From Bin34 sp965116185 (GTDB taxonomy: Bacteria; Chloroflexota; Anaerolineae; Caldilineales; Caldilineaceae): a stretch of DNA of 64,000 nucleotides. A program made the translations under genes and the position numbers. Within the stretch, counting starts at the first letter, position 1. Each line of letters begins with the position of its first letter. This document shows positions 36,070 through 44,311 of the stretch, piece by piece. The stretch covers positions 558,001-622,000 of the forward strand of contig OZ220492.1 in NCBI GenBank assembly GCA_965116185.1. The letters run 5' to 3'. The notes beneath the pieces were generated by a model. It saw only the letters and a program-made list of their open reading frames with translations, was not told where the DNA came from and ran no database searches.

Positions 36070-36765
36070 TCATAACGCGATCTGATCGCCTGGCTGCATG
36101 ATTTGGCAGTCAATCCCCTCGGCCTTCAGGTTGGTGGCAAAGGCTTCGGGATCCTGCTGGATGAGTGGGAATGTATTGTAGTGGATGGGGACCACGCATT
36201 TGGCGTTGACGAACTGGGCCGCCGCTACGGCATCCTCCGGTCCCATGGTGAAATTGTCTCCAATCGGCAGCAGGGCGAGGTCTACCGGGCTTTTTTCCCC
36301 GATCAAACGCATGTCATAGGTCAGCCCCGTGTCACCCGCATGATAGAGCACCTTGCCGTCGCGGAAGTAGATTAGGAGACCGGCCGCCGCGCCGCCGGGG
36401 CTGCCGTCCGGCAGCATACTACCATGAACGGCGATAGTGAGCTTGATCCGACCAAAATCAAACAGCTGGCTGCCACCTATATGCATGGGCAGGGCCTTCG
36501 TGATACCGTCGTTCGTCAGCCAGGCGGCAATCTCATAATTGGCTACGATCTGAGCCTTGCCCCGGTGTGCCAATTCCTTCAGCTGGCCCGTGTGATCGTG
36601 GTGCCCATGGGTGACCAGGATGTAATCGGGATCCACCGTGTCTACCGTGTAGATTTCCGGGCACGCGGGATTGTCCGGGTATAGCCAGGGATCAATGAGA
36701 ATGACCTGCTCATCAGCCTGAATCTGAAAAGTGGCATGTCCGAGAAAGGTGATATCAATATTCAT
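36070..36765 (-). CDS. UPF0173 metal-dependent hydrolase (metallo-beta-lactamase fold)
   Basis: 231 residues of the UlaG-like/UPF0173 family. The metal-binding motif is THGHHDHTG at 52-60, preceded by FLGHATFQI and ILIDPWLYPDNP. HAGDTGLTYDMRLI supplies further ligands, and the last histidine is in VPIHYNTFP. It is a cytoplasmic hydrolase without known substrate. It stands alone, 122 bases from the nuoI end. Confidence 0.93.
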   Translation of the reverse strand: MNIDITFLGHATFQIQADEQVILIDPWLYPDNPACPEIYTVDTVDPDYILVTHGHHDHTGQLKELAHRGKAQIVANYEIAAWLTNDGITKALPMHIGGSQLFDFGRIKLTIAVHGSMLPDGSPGGAAAGLLIYFRDGKVLYHAGDTGLTYDMRLIGEKSPVDLALLPIGDNFTMGPEDAVAAAQFVNAKCVVPIHYNTFPLIQQDPEAFATNLKAEGIDCQIMQPGDQIAL

Positions 36766-36887
36766 GTTGTCACTGGTACTGGTTGATTGCGCCTGGCATA
36801 TTCAGAAAACCGCACCGGAACGTGGATGAACCGACACTTATAGCGGTTTAGGTCCTGGCACAGATGTTTATAGTATACCCCATAGGA

Positions 36888-37619
36888 TTACTCCGCTTGA
36901 CGGGCCGCCCGTTGCTGTGCTCTGGCCTGAGCTTTTTGTTTCAGCTCCTCGGCTTTTGACATGGTGGTAGCGGCTGCGGCCGGCCGGGCCTTGGCCTGCG
37001 CTCGGCGCGCCTTCGCTTCCTCCTTAGCCCGGGCTTCCTCGGCTTCCTTGGCCCGCCTCTCCTGTTCCTCTGCGAACTGCACGGGCCACAGCGCGGCATA
37101 GTAGTCCAACGGCACCGTCAGTTCAGTCTTGTCGTAGACGAGATGCGGGTAGCGCTCGTAGGTCGCTAGTTCATAGTCGTGGTTCATCTTGATGGCGTCA
37201 AACGGGCAGAACTCAACGCAATAATTGCAGCTCATGCAGATGGTGGCGTCAATGAAGAAATCCTGCGGACGTGTGACCGGTTTGCCCTTCTCGTCCGTGG
37301 CCCGGGCGATCCAGATGCACTGAGGGGGACACACCTTGGCACAGATACCACAGGCGGTGCAGCGTTCCTCATCGGTGTCCGTATCCCAGATCAGCATGGG
37401 AATGTAGCGAAAGCGTTCAGGCAGGAGACGTCGCTCCTCCGGATACTGGATGGTGAGTAAACCTTCCTGATCCACGGGCTGGTCAATGATACGTAGATTG
37501 TTGGCCCGTGCCTGGCTGTCGGCGTAGCGGCTGGGTGTTTTCCGCATGTCGTCCACGTAGGTTTCCACTGCGTGCTTAAGCGTCACGCCCAAACCCTTGA
37601 GTAATCCGGCTCCAAACAT
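36888..37619 (-). CDS. nuoI: NADH-quinone oxidoreductase subunit I with charged C-terminal tail
   Basis: This two-[4Fe-4S] ferredoxin subunit of complex I links the peripheral arm to the quinone site. 243 residues. Cluster cysteines are 87, 90, 93 and 97 (CTACGICAKVCP), then 128, 131, 134 and 138 (CMSCNYCVEFCP). From about residue 185 there is a long Ala/Lys/Arg/Glu-rich tail (EEQERRAKEAEEARAKEEAK and onward), probably a helix or coiled coil, that standard NuoI lacks. It is the last gene of a nuoB-nuoCD-nuoI cluster, 39 bases after nuoCD. Confidence 0.94.
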   Translation of the reverse strand: MFGAGLLKGLGVTLKHAVETYVDDMRKTPSRYADSQARANNLRIIDQPVDQEGLLTIQYPEERRLLPERFRYIPMLIWDTDTDEERCTACGICAKVCPPQCIWIARATDEKGKPVTRPQDFFIDATICMSCNYCVEFCPFDAIKMNHDYELATYERYPHLVYDKTELTVPLDYYAALWPVQFAEEQERRAKEAEEARAKEEAKARRAQAKARPAAAATTMSKAEELKQKAQARAQQRAARQAE

Positions 37620-37658
37620 GTCCCACCCCTCTCTTTGATTTCCTACGGATGGCCTGCG

Positions 37659-39440
37659 TCAGCGGTCAACTTCGCCTAGGACAATGTCAATGGCGCCCAA
37701 AATCACGATGGCATCGGCCACCTTGTAGCCTACGGTCATGGGAGCCAGTGCATTCAGGTTGATATAGCTAGGGGCCCGGATGCGATAGCGGTAGGGATTG
37801 GGCTTGCCGTCGCTGACTAAGTAAAAACCCAGTTCACCCTTGGGGGACTCGATACGACTGTACACTTCCCCTTCCGGTGGTCGTAGCACATAACCGCCCT
37901 TGCCCCCTAGGATATCGCCTGGTGGCAGGTCGCGTAGGGCCTGCTTCAGAATCTTGACACTTTCCCGGGCTTCCAGCAGTCGTATGTAGTAGCGATCATA
38001 CACGTCGCTATGGGACAGTGTAGGAATGTCAAAGTCAAACCGATCGTAGATCCCGTAGGGTTCTGCCCGGCGGATGTCATAAGGCAAGCCCGCCGCGCGA
38101 ATCATGGGACCGGTAACGCTCAGTGCGATGAGATCCTCAACGCTCAGATGGCCCACACCGCGCCCCCGCGCCATAAGGATTTCATTGTCTGTCAGTAAGC
38201 GGTCTAGCTGGTTGAGCGCGCGCGGCAGTCGTTCATCCACAATGTGCTGTGCACGTTCCCGCCAACCGTCCGGCAGATCCCGGTGGACACCGCCAAAACG
38301 CATGTAGTTGCACATCATGCGGGCCCCACTGACGGCCTCAAACAGATCGAGGATCATCTCACGTTCCTCAATGGCATACAGGGCCGGCGTCTGGAGTGCC
38401 CCCAGATCGTTAAGAATGAAGCCAATAGACCAGAGATGGTTGACGATGCGGGTCAGTTCCGCCATGATCACGCGCAGGTACTCGGCCCGTTCCGGCACCT
38501 CAATACCGGCTAGTTTTTCCACGGCCAGAGCATAGGACCAGTTATTGCTCATGGAATTGAGATAGTCCAGCCGATCCGTGAAGGGCATGTTCATCAGCCA
38601 GGTATTCCGCTCCCCGATTTTCTCGTGGTTGCGGTGGAGATAGCCCATATCGGGTTCAAGAGCGGTGATCAACTCACCCTCAACCCGGACGATCATACGA
38701 AACACCCCATGCGTGCTGGGATGATGAGGGCCCAAGTTGACAACCACGCTCTCAGTCAGCATGTGATTGGACTGGCGCCCGTTTAGGTCTTGAGGATGCT
38801 GGCTGACCGGTACATAGGTTACGGGGGCCTGCCAATTGTCCGGATCCCAATTCTCAGGATAGCGGGTGTTCTTGCCCCAGGGAATGTTGTCCTCACCACG
38901 GCCAAAGGTTGGTCGTGGATGGCGGCTCTTGAAGGGCTTTTGGTCTTCCTCGTAGTACGCTTCGTGCCAATCCTTGCGCATGGGATGACCGTCAAAGCCT
39001 TCCCAGAGTAGGATGCGACGCAGGTTGGGGTGCCCGCTAAACTCAATACCGTAGAGATCCCAGACCTCTCTTTCCTGTAGATTAGCGCCGGGATACACAT
39101 CGGTGGCCGTATCTATGGCATTGCTATCGGGCACGGGCACATGCAAGACTAAGGCCCGTTCGTCACGTCCGGTAGCGTAGAGATGGTACACAACGTCAAA
39201 ACGCGGAGTATCACCGCGCTTTTTACCGCTATAAGAGAGGTAATCGGTACAGGTCAGGTTGGAAAGAAGGTCAAAGCCTCCCTGATCGCGAAGGTGAAGC
39301 AGCACATCCCGGATGTGGATGGGATTTATGGAGAGTATGTCCCCATGCTCCGTGTTTTCCACACCTAGGAGGGCATCGGGCAAAGCCGAGTCCAGAGCCT
39401 CCGCAATCGGCTGGATAGCCACAGTGGCAGCCATAGGCAT
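37659..39440 (-). CDS. nuoCD: NADH-quinone oxidoreductase subunit C/D fusion
   Basis: 593 residues from the ATG at 39440 (another ATG lies two codons later); the frame upstream is inside nuoB and not used. The N-terminal NuoC (30 kDa) domain shows DVVYHLYATGRDERALVLHV and YPGANLQEREVWDLYGIEFSGHPNLRRILL. The NuoD (49 kDa) domain begins near NLGPHHPSTHGVFRM and continues with PDMGYLHRNHEKIGE. It ends normally with AIVILGAIDIVLGEVDR. The D subunit forms the quinone-binding pocket. C-D fusions are known in several phyla. It starts 25 bases after the nuoB stop. Confidence 0.95.
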   Translation of the reverse strand: MPMAATVAIQPIAEALDSALPDALLGVENTEHGDILSINPIHIRDVLLHLRDQGGFDLLSNLTCTDYLSYSGKKRGDTPRFDVVYHLYATGRDERALVLHVPVPDSNAIDTATDVYPGANLQEREVWDLYGIEFSGHPNLRRILLWEGFDGHPMRKDWHEAYYEEDQKPFKSRHPRPTFGRGEDNIPWGKNTRYPENWDPDNWQAPVTYVPVSQHPQDLNGRQSNHMLTESVVVNLGPHHPSTHGVFRMIVRVEGELITALEPDMGYLHRNHEKIGERNTWLMNMPFTDRLDYLNSMSNNWSYALAVEKLAGIEVPERAEYLRVIMAELTRIVNHLWSIGFILNDLGALQTPALYAIEEREMILDLFEAVSGARMMCNYMRFGGVHRDLPDGWRERAQHIVDERLPRALNQLDRLLTDNEILMARGRGVGHLSVEDLIALSVTGPMIRAAGLPYDIRRAEPYGIYDRFDFDIPTLSHSDVYDRYYIRLLEARESVKILKQALRDLPPGDILGGKGGYVLRPPEGEVYSRIESPKGELGFYLVSDGKPNPYRYRIRAPSYINLNALAPMTVGYKVADAIVILGAIDIVLGEVDR

Positions 39441-39465
39441 GAGCAAGGTCTGTTGCAAGAAAAAT

Positions 39466-40257
39466 TTAGCCGGCCGCCCGGCGCGCAGCGACCCGCCGCT
39501 TGGCTTCGGCAATGCGGGCTTTGGCCGCTTCACCTAGATTCTGGAGACCACCGGGCCCCTGGGAAGCTGTCCGGTCCGCGGTAGCGGCTGCTCCGCTGTC
39601 CCGGGTGCGCAGGGTCTGCGCACGAATCAGGTCCGCTTGCCGGGGATCAAAAATGTCGGGGCCCAACTGGGGCACAGGTACAAAGTGCGATGTGTCCCGT
39701 TGGTACCAGGCCGCCGTTGCCACGCTCTGGGCATCCACCTTTTCATGGAGCTTCATCAGCCCGTAGATGAGAGCCTCAGGCGTAGGGGGGCACCCCGGCA
39801 CGTACACGTCAACCGGAATGTACTTGTCAATGCCGCTCACGACGTTGTAGCCCTCCTTGAAAGGGCCACCGCCCGTTGCACAGGCACCCATGCTGAGCAC
39901 ATAGCGGGGTTCGGCCATCTGATTGTAGATACGGACGATGGCCGGCACCATTTTCTTGGTCACAGTACCGGAGACGATCATAAGGTCACTCTGCCGCGGG
40001 CTGGGACGCATGACCTCCATCCCAAATCGGGATAGATCATAGCGGCTGGCGGCGGTGGCGATCATTTCAATGGCGCAGCAAGCGAGGCCGAACAAGAGGG
40101 GCCACATACTGGATTTGCGGCTCCAGTTATAAATTTTGTCTAGGGTAGTAACCAGCACATTGTCTTGCAGGTCGGCCGGCACCTGGACCGATTCATGCAG
40201 ATAGGCCTGCACCTGCTCTGTTTTGAGCTGGGAAATCTCAATAGCGGACTGCGTCAT
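39466..40257 (-). CDS. nuoB: NADH-quinone oxidoreductase subunit B with extended C-terminus
   Basis: This complex I subunit carries cluster N2. 263 residues against about 160-220 usually. Cluster ligands: Cys60-Cys61 (GLACCAIEM), Cys126 (GACATGG) and Cys156 (VPGCPPTPEAL). The last 85 residues or so are an extension ending in AAKARIAEAKRRVAARRAAG, similar in character to the NuoI tail. There is no nuoA upstream and none of E, F, G, H, J-N is in the window. So either the complex is encoded in several clusters or this is part of a partial enzyme. Confidence 0.95.
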   Translation of the reverse strand: MTQSAIEISQLKTEQVQAYLHESVQVPADLQDNVLVTTLDKIYNWSRKSSMWPLLFGLACCAIEMIATAASRYDLSRFGMEVMRPSPRQSDLMIVSGTVTKKMVPAIVRIYNQMAEPRYVLSMGACATGGGPFKEGYNVVSGIDKYIPVDVYVPGCPPTPEALIYGLMKLHEKVDAQSVATAAWYQRDTSHFVPVPQLGPDIFDPRQADLIRAQTLRTRDSGAAATADRTASQGPGGLQNLGEAAKARIAEAKRRVAARRAAG

Positions 40258-40678
40258 AGGTTGTTTGTTGTTTGGCCAAATGCCCCATGCAGTGAACGCA
40301 GGATGATACCATAGAAATTGTAACGCATTCAGGCCTCATCTGCCACATAACCGACTACCTGGGTACAGCGGTAGATAACGAAGGCAGGCCTGAATCACTC
40401 TGTCGGACGCGGCATTTGAGACGGGATACGCTAGTGCTACAAGACCGTAGGGAGAACTCGGCGCAGGACAGGAGCCTTTCTTGCTGGTCGATCACTCTAT
40501 GTACCATAATGAGCGGTGCGTTCCGCAGCGAGTTACTGCACACCTGGTTCGGCTGAGCCCTGGGACCGCAAACCGGCACAGAGTGAATGCCAAGACCTGA
40601 CTAGCAGAGAAGTCTTGGCCAGCGGCGGTTCTGCGCCCGGGTGGTCTGCGATCCTGTGCTTCAGGGACACTTTTGCTC
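40258..40678. other. Intergenic region with a 10-bp inverted repeat upstream of nuoB
   Basis: About 420 bases between the divergent nuoB and small membrane protein genes. Inverted repeat arms ATTCAGGCCT (40327-40336) and AGGCCTGAAT (40386-40395) enclose 49 bases, 70-140 bases before the nuoB start. It could be an operator or a structured leader. No gene is seen here. Confidence 0.45.
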
Positions 40679-41092
40679 ATGGCTTATTCCCTCAATGATC
40701 CGTACCGGCTCTACCGGCTAGGTCTGCGTTGCAATGCCTGCGTAATCGGGATTGGTTTGGGCCTTGTCCTGTTACTGCGCCCCCGACAACTGGGGTGGCT
40801 AGAGGCTGCGGACGCTGCCATCTGGGCTGTGCGGCTAGGGGGAGCCGGGCTCATGGGCATGGGGCTGGCCTTTCTGGAAGTGTCTACGCGTCCCGTTATT
40901 GCGCGCTTGGCATCCGGTGCGGTCATCCTGAGCCACGCGCTGTTGGGCACTGTCCTATTGGTGGGCTATATCTGGGGCGAGTTGCCGGCGTTGGACGGGG
41001 TAGGTCGCCTTGTCCTGGTCGGGCTTTTCCTGTGTTGTTTAGTGGGCGTGGTGCTGCCGTGTGCCTATCTGGACGAGGATCTTACGCCCTAA
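40679..41092 (+). CDS. Small four-helix membrane protein, unknown function
   Basis: 137 residues from the ATG at 40679 (AGGGA lies about twelve bases upstream; a TTG two codons earlier is less likely). Four hydrophobic segments: about residues 19-38, 48-66, 77-98 and 109-128. Loops are short and a mildly acidic tail follows (YLDEDLTP). No family recognised. It is alone on the plus strand, divergent from nuoB, so it could be a respiratory-chain accessory protein only by position. Confidence 0.65.
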   Translation: MAYSLNDPYRLYRLGLRCNACVIGIGLGLVLLLRPRQLGWLEAADAAIWAVRLGGAGLMGMGLAFLEVSTRPVIARLASGAVILSHALLGTVLLVGYIWGELPALDGVGRLVLVGLFLCCLVGVVLPCAYLDEDLTP

Positions 41093-41283
41093 GTTTGCTT
41101 GTATATCCCCGGTTCAGTCCGGAATAGATAGGTATTGGACACGGCGAGTCGGCTTGTTCCTGGCCGCTACACTGCCTGTACCACGGCGGGCAAGCGCAGA
41201 GGATACCGAATCACGCTTACACGCCGCGGTTGGCAAGAGTCAATAGGCAGGGACTGGCAGTGACAAGAGGGCAGCGATAATAG

Positions 41284-42237
41284 CTAGCGTTTATCCACAA
41301 AAGTGGCTACCGGGTTCTCCGTGCGTCCATAGGAATGCCAGATTTTGAAACCGAGCAATGCGCGTAGATGATCATCGGCGTGCGCTAGTACTGCCGGATC
41401 CGTGCCCACAAAATAGTTTTCCTGAGGTCTAAACTGAGGTCCGCAGAAAGTCGTGATTACCGTAAGGCGATCCCGGGGCGTGACATTGGCGCCCGTACCA
41501 TGCCAGATGCGGCCGTCAATGACCAGCACGGTACCGGCCTGGCCCGCCACCGATACCACGTCCGCTTCCTGATCGTCTTCCGGTCGGGGTTGGCGACCTG
41601 ATAAATGGCTGCCTGGCACGACGCGGGTACTGCCGATACGGGCGTCAAAATCGCACAGATACCACAATACGTTCATACAAGCGCAAGGGGCAATCAGATA
41701 CGGCTGCGCCGGTGGGACTAGCGTGTTCTGGCGGGTGATGTTACCAACGGGTAGGGGATTGACTGACGCTTCAATCGGGGGAGGCATCCACCACTGGTCT
41801 GTGTGTAGGGGCATCTTGACCCCTCCCTGCTTGGCGATGTTGGCCCCGTGGCTGGACAATAGAAAATTGTCGCCTAGCAGCTGCCGCACCATAGCGAGGA
41901 TGCGTTCGTTGTAGAGCAGATCCACAAAAGGTTTACCCTTGTTGTGGATCATCCAAATCCGCTGGTTGACGCCACCGGCGGCGGCCCGAAACCGAGCCCG
42001 CGGGCTCAATCCGTCTGCCTCCTTGAAATCGCCCCACTGTTGTTGGGTACCGCCATCTTCAAAGGCTTCCCCCGCTTCCAGTTCCCGGTGCGCCAGGGCG
42101 GTCAGCGCAGTGGCCAGAGTATCCACATCCGCGGGAGCAATGGCATCCGCCAGCAGGGTGTAGCCCCAAGTCTCAAGGTCTGCGATGGCCTGGACCTGGT
42201 CGCGCGTAGGCTGGGGCAAACTATTTCTCTTGTCCAT
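41284..42237 (-). CDS. Phytanoyl-CoA dioxygenase (PhyH) family protein
   Basis: 317 residues from the ATG at 42237, supported by AGGTGA just upstream; a GTG three codons earlier is possible. Fe(II) ligands: His145 and Asp147 in MPLHTDQWW, and His246 in GRIWHGTGAN. The protein is an Fe/2-oxoglutarate oxygenase of unknown substrate and is only distantly similar to the PhyH at 25863. Its first 83 codons and upstream region are duplicated at 43669-43896. The gene is the intact member of one half of a duplicated AKR-PhyH pair. Confidence 0.9.
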   Translation of the reverse strand: MDKRNSLPQPTRDQVQAIADLETWGYTLLADAIAPADVDTLATALTALAHRELEAGEAFEDGGTQQQWGDFKEADGLSPRARFRAAAGGVNQRIWMIHNKGKPFVDLLYNERILAMVRQLLGDNFLLSSHGANIAKQGGVKMPLHTDQWWMPPPIEASVNPLPVGNITRQNTLVPPAQPYLIAPCACMNVLWYLCDFDARIGSTRVVPGSHLSGRQPRPEDDQEADVVSVAGQAGTVLVIDGRIWHGTGANVTPRDRLTVITTFCGPQFRPQENYFVGTDPAVLAHADDHLRALLGFKIWHSYGRTENPVATFVDKR

Positions 42238-42652
42238 GAGTGTCACCTATTCAATCATGTTTGGGTCTGTTGGCCGGAAGGTCAGCGCTTGCTGAAAGGT
42301 CTATCCCGACCGCTGACGGATTCCACCCGGGCAACGATATGGTTGATCCGCTCCCGGACTGCCGTGGGAAGTGGGGGTTGGTGCAACGACGCGATATTCA
42401 TGTCCAGATGGGCCGGTTTGCCTGTGTCCGATAAGACGACATCAATGCCAGGTTCATAGCGGCAGTATCAATAGGCGGCCTCAGTCAAGGATGCCGCGTG
42501 GCCCTCGTCCACTACGAAGCGTAGGGGATCTGCGGTGTCAAGGGCATCCTCGTCTACCAGACCTTGGGCGATCAGATTTTCCACGATGCGGGCCAGCACA
42601 GGCGGCTGACTGAAAGCCTGGCGCACGGCGAACATGCAGATCACACCAATCT
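41992..42652. repeat. Direct repeat, copy A (PhyH start plus AKR end)
   Basis: About 660 bases that match 43669-44311 at roughly 85-90% by eye. They span the first 83 codons of PhyH, the 44-base spacer and the last 120 or so codons of the aldo/keto reductase. The AKR part of this copy is broken. Confidence 0.9.
42282..42652 (-). pseudogene. Truncated aldo/keto reductase fragment
   Basis: This is the 3' third of an aldo/keto reductase, homologous to the end of the intact gene at 43941-44921. It lacks everything before the ACMFAVRQAF region. An in-frame TGA near 42468 replaces the CGA (Arg) of AYRYCRYEPG in the intact copy. With no 5' part and a stop it cannot make an enzyme. It precedes the intact PhyH by the same spacer as in copy B. 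Confidence 0.9.
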
Positions 42653-42751
42653 ATTACGCTTTCTTATATTAGTCGTATGTACTACAGAGTATAAAATTCT
42701 ACTTCGCATGCCACGGGGGCATACCACGACCACGAACCAACATCAGTATGA

Positions 42752-42916
42752 GATCACGGGGCGGCTACCGTCTGGGACCGCTACGTATCCGCACATACCT
42801 ATGACATGCAGCCCCAATGGCGGGATGCCGGCGGCACTAGCCCTACAGTACTTGTAACCGTGACCCGCACGGACGGGGATCCGACCGTCACCCTGGCCAC
42901 GTGCGCGTCCTTTTGA
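42752..42916 (+). pseudogene. Fragment of a possible phage or mobile-element gene
   Basis: A 54-codon frame that runs from just after a TGA to a TGA at 42914. It has protein-like content (WDRYVSAHTYDMQPQWRD, then SPTVLVTVTRTDGDPTVTL) but no start codon at its beginning; an internal ATG lies near 42806. It looks like the end of a larger gene. Codon use (many CTA, ATA, CGG, GGG) is unlike the flanking genes. The family is not recognised. Confidence 0.4.
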
Positions 42917-42938
42917 CCTACGGGAGATACCACCCACC

Positions 42939-43296
42939 ATGCAACCCCTAAAACCCCCCACGCAACGGCCCCTAGGCGCGCCGATTAGCGGCCCCAAGTA
43001 CCGGGACAGCCTCCGGGACTTAGCGTTCCCCCTATACCAAGCGATCCATGATCCATGCCAAGTATCACGGGGCCCCACCGCCGGATGACGACCTGGACAT
43101 GCTAGCGACCATAGACGGCCACAGTCCGAGCCTAGCCCTGATACTGGCCACGGTACCCGGCGCCGATGCGCCCCAGGAGATACGGGAGACCCACGCGGCT
43201 CTGACGGCACCCAGGACTATGAGCGCCTACCATGCGGCCGTGATAAAGTTGGCCTACGCTAAATGGATGCCGCAACCGACGGGGGAGCCCGATTAG
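42939..43296 (+). pseudogene. Small gene broken by a 7-bp tandem duplication
   Basis: An ATG at 42939 with GGGAGA upstream opens a frame for MQPLKPPTQRPLGAPI..LAFPLYQAIH, which then goes out of frame at a direct repeat ATCCATG-ATCCATG (43044-43057). Removing one copy joins it exactly to the frame AKYHGAPPPDDDLDMLATID..AYAKWMPQPTGEPD, giving one protein of 116 residues. The size, position after another fragment, and compact helical C-terminal half resemble small phage structural or assembly genes, but I do not recognise the family. The 82-residue second frame alone (ATG at 43048) could still be made. Confidence 0.55.
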
Positions 43297-43307
43297 GATA
43301 CCCTGAT

Positions 43308-43572
43308 TTAATTTGTGAATAGGCTGAATATAAACGTTACGACGAGTAATGTAGCAAGTAAGATCAAAGACGCTATACTGAGGCGGCGTACGAACTTAAA
43401 GCGAAACCAGAGCCAGAGTGTGAGCATTACCCAAGGAGCTGTAAGCCACAGGGCTAGGGTTAGTACATTGTGTCGCACATTAGACAGCTGCTTGGCTTGC
43501 GTACGGCCCCATTCTTCAGACTCGGCGTTTTGGTAGGCTTGATCGGCCTAGGTATAGGGGTGTTTTAGTCAT
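43308..43572 (-). pseudogene. Small predicted membrane protein with an apparent frameshift
   Basis: ATG at 43572 with AAGGAG seven bases upstream starts MTKTPLYL and is soon lost to a stop. In the +1 frame the sequence continues as ADQAYQNAESEEWGRTQAKQ, then two strongly hydrophobic stretches (VLTLALWLTAPWVMLTLWLW, and SIASLILLATLLVVTFIFSL), and ends FTN-TAA at 43308. One base too many near residue 9 explains the break; the restored protein would have about 87 residues. A GTG at 43478 could alternatively start a 56-residue product. The ATG overlaps the stop of the preceding frame as ATGA, which is typical of operonic genes. Confidence 0.5.
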
Positions 43573-43668
43573 CGGATATCTCCTTGGGACATAGACAGGG
43601 CCTGGCGGCAGCAGACAAGGCAAGGCCGATGCCGTTTCTTGATCCGACTCAAAAACCGGTATGAAAAT
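43569..43668 (-). pseudogene. 3' end of an unknown gene with a Cys-x2-Cys pair
   Basis: About 33 codons ending RIKKRHRPCLVCCRQALSMS..DIR-TGA, in frame with and directly joined to the truncated PhyH copy at 43669. The CLVC pair after a basic stretch looks like half a zinc ribbon. Only the 3' end is left, and its stop overlaps the start of the membrane-protein gene by four bases. It belongs to the inserted segment, not to PhyH. Confidence 0.4.
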
Positions 43669-43896
43669 CGATCCCGTGGGCTCAATCCGTCCACCTCCTT
43701 GAAGTCGCCCCACTGTTGTTGGGTATCACCATCTTCAAAAGGCTTCCCCCGCTTCCAGTTCCCGACGTGCCAGCGCAGCCAGCACATCCACGGGGGCAAT
43801 GGCATCCGTCAGCAGAGTGTAGCCCCAAGTCTCAAGGTCTGCAATAGCCCAGACATGGCCGCGCATAGGCTATGGCAAACTATTTCTCTTGTCCAT
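43669..43896 (-). pseudogene. Truncated PhyH copy
   Basis: The first 83 or so codons of a second PhyH gene, homologous to the start of 41284-42237. It has a stop after MDKRNSLP (CAG to TAG), small deletions and a one-base insertion in the GEAFED region, and then ends abruptly after SPRDRF at the junction with unrelated sequence. The AGGTGA ribosome site is still present. Not functional. Confidence 0.9.
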
Positions 43897-44311
43897 GGGT
43901 GTCACCTATTTAATCATGCTTGGGGTTGTTGGTCGGAAGGTCAGCGTTTGCTGAAAGGTCTATCCTGACCGCTGACGGAGTCCACCCGGGCAAAGATATG
44001 GTTGATCCGCTCCCGGACTGCCATGGGAAGTGGGGGCTGGTGCAATGACGCGATATTCAAGTCCAGATGGGCCGGTTTGCCCGTACCCGATAAGACGACA
44101 TCAATGCCAGGTTCATAGCGGCAGTATCGATAGGCAGCCTCAGTCAAGGACGCCGCGTGGCCCTCGTCCACTACGAAGCGTAGGGGATCTGTGGTGTCAA
44201 GGGCATCCTCGTCCACCAGGCCCTGGGCGATCAGATTTTCCACGATGTGGGCCAGCACAGGCGGCTGACTGAAAGCCTGGCGCACGGCGAACATGCAGGT
44301 CACACCAATCT
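43669..44311. repeat. Direct repeat, copy B (PhyH start plus AKR end)
   Basis: Partner of copy A at 41992-42652, offset by about 1,660-1,676 bases with small indels. In this copy the AKR part belongs to the intact gene and the PhyH part is broken. Confidence 0.9.

Noticed and set aside
39441..39533. Extended NuoC start overlapping nuoB
   Set aside because: The extra residues are Pro/Lys-rich and lie fully inside the nuoB end. Two ATG codons right after the nuoB stop give a normal NuoC start.
42466..42470. In-frame TGA before Tyr-Cys in the AKR fragment as a second selenocysteine codon
   Set aside because: The intact paralogue has CGA (Arg) at this place, the fragment lacks its 5' two thirds, and no SECIS-like hairpin follows. 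It is a simple nonsense mutation.
43315..43536. Plus-strand 73-codon frame in the insert
   Set aside because: It is antisense to a clearly hydrophobic two-helix protein with a good ribosome site; the plus-strand translation has no protein-like features.
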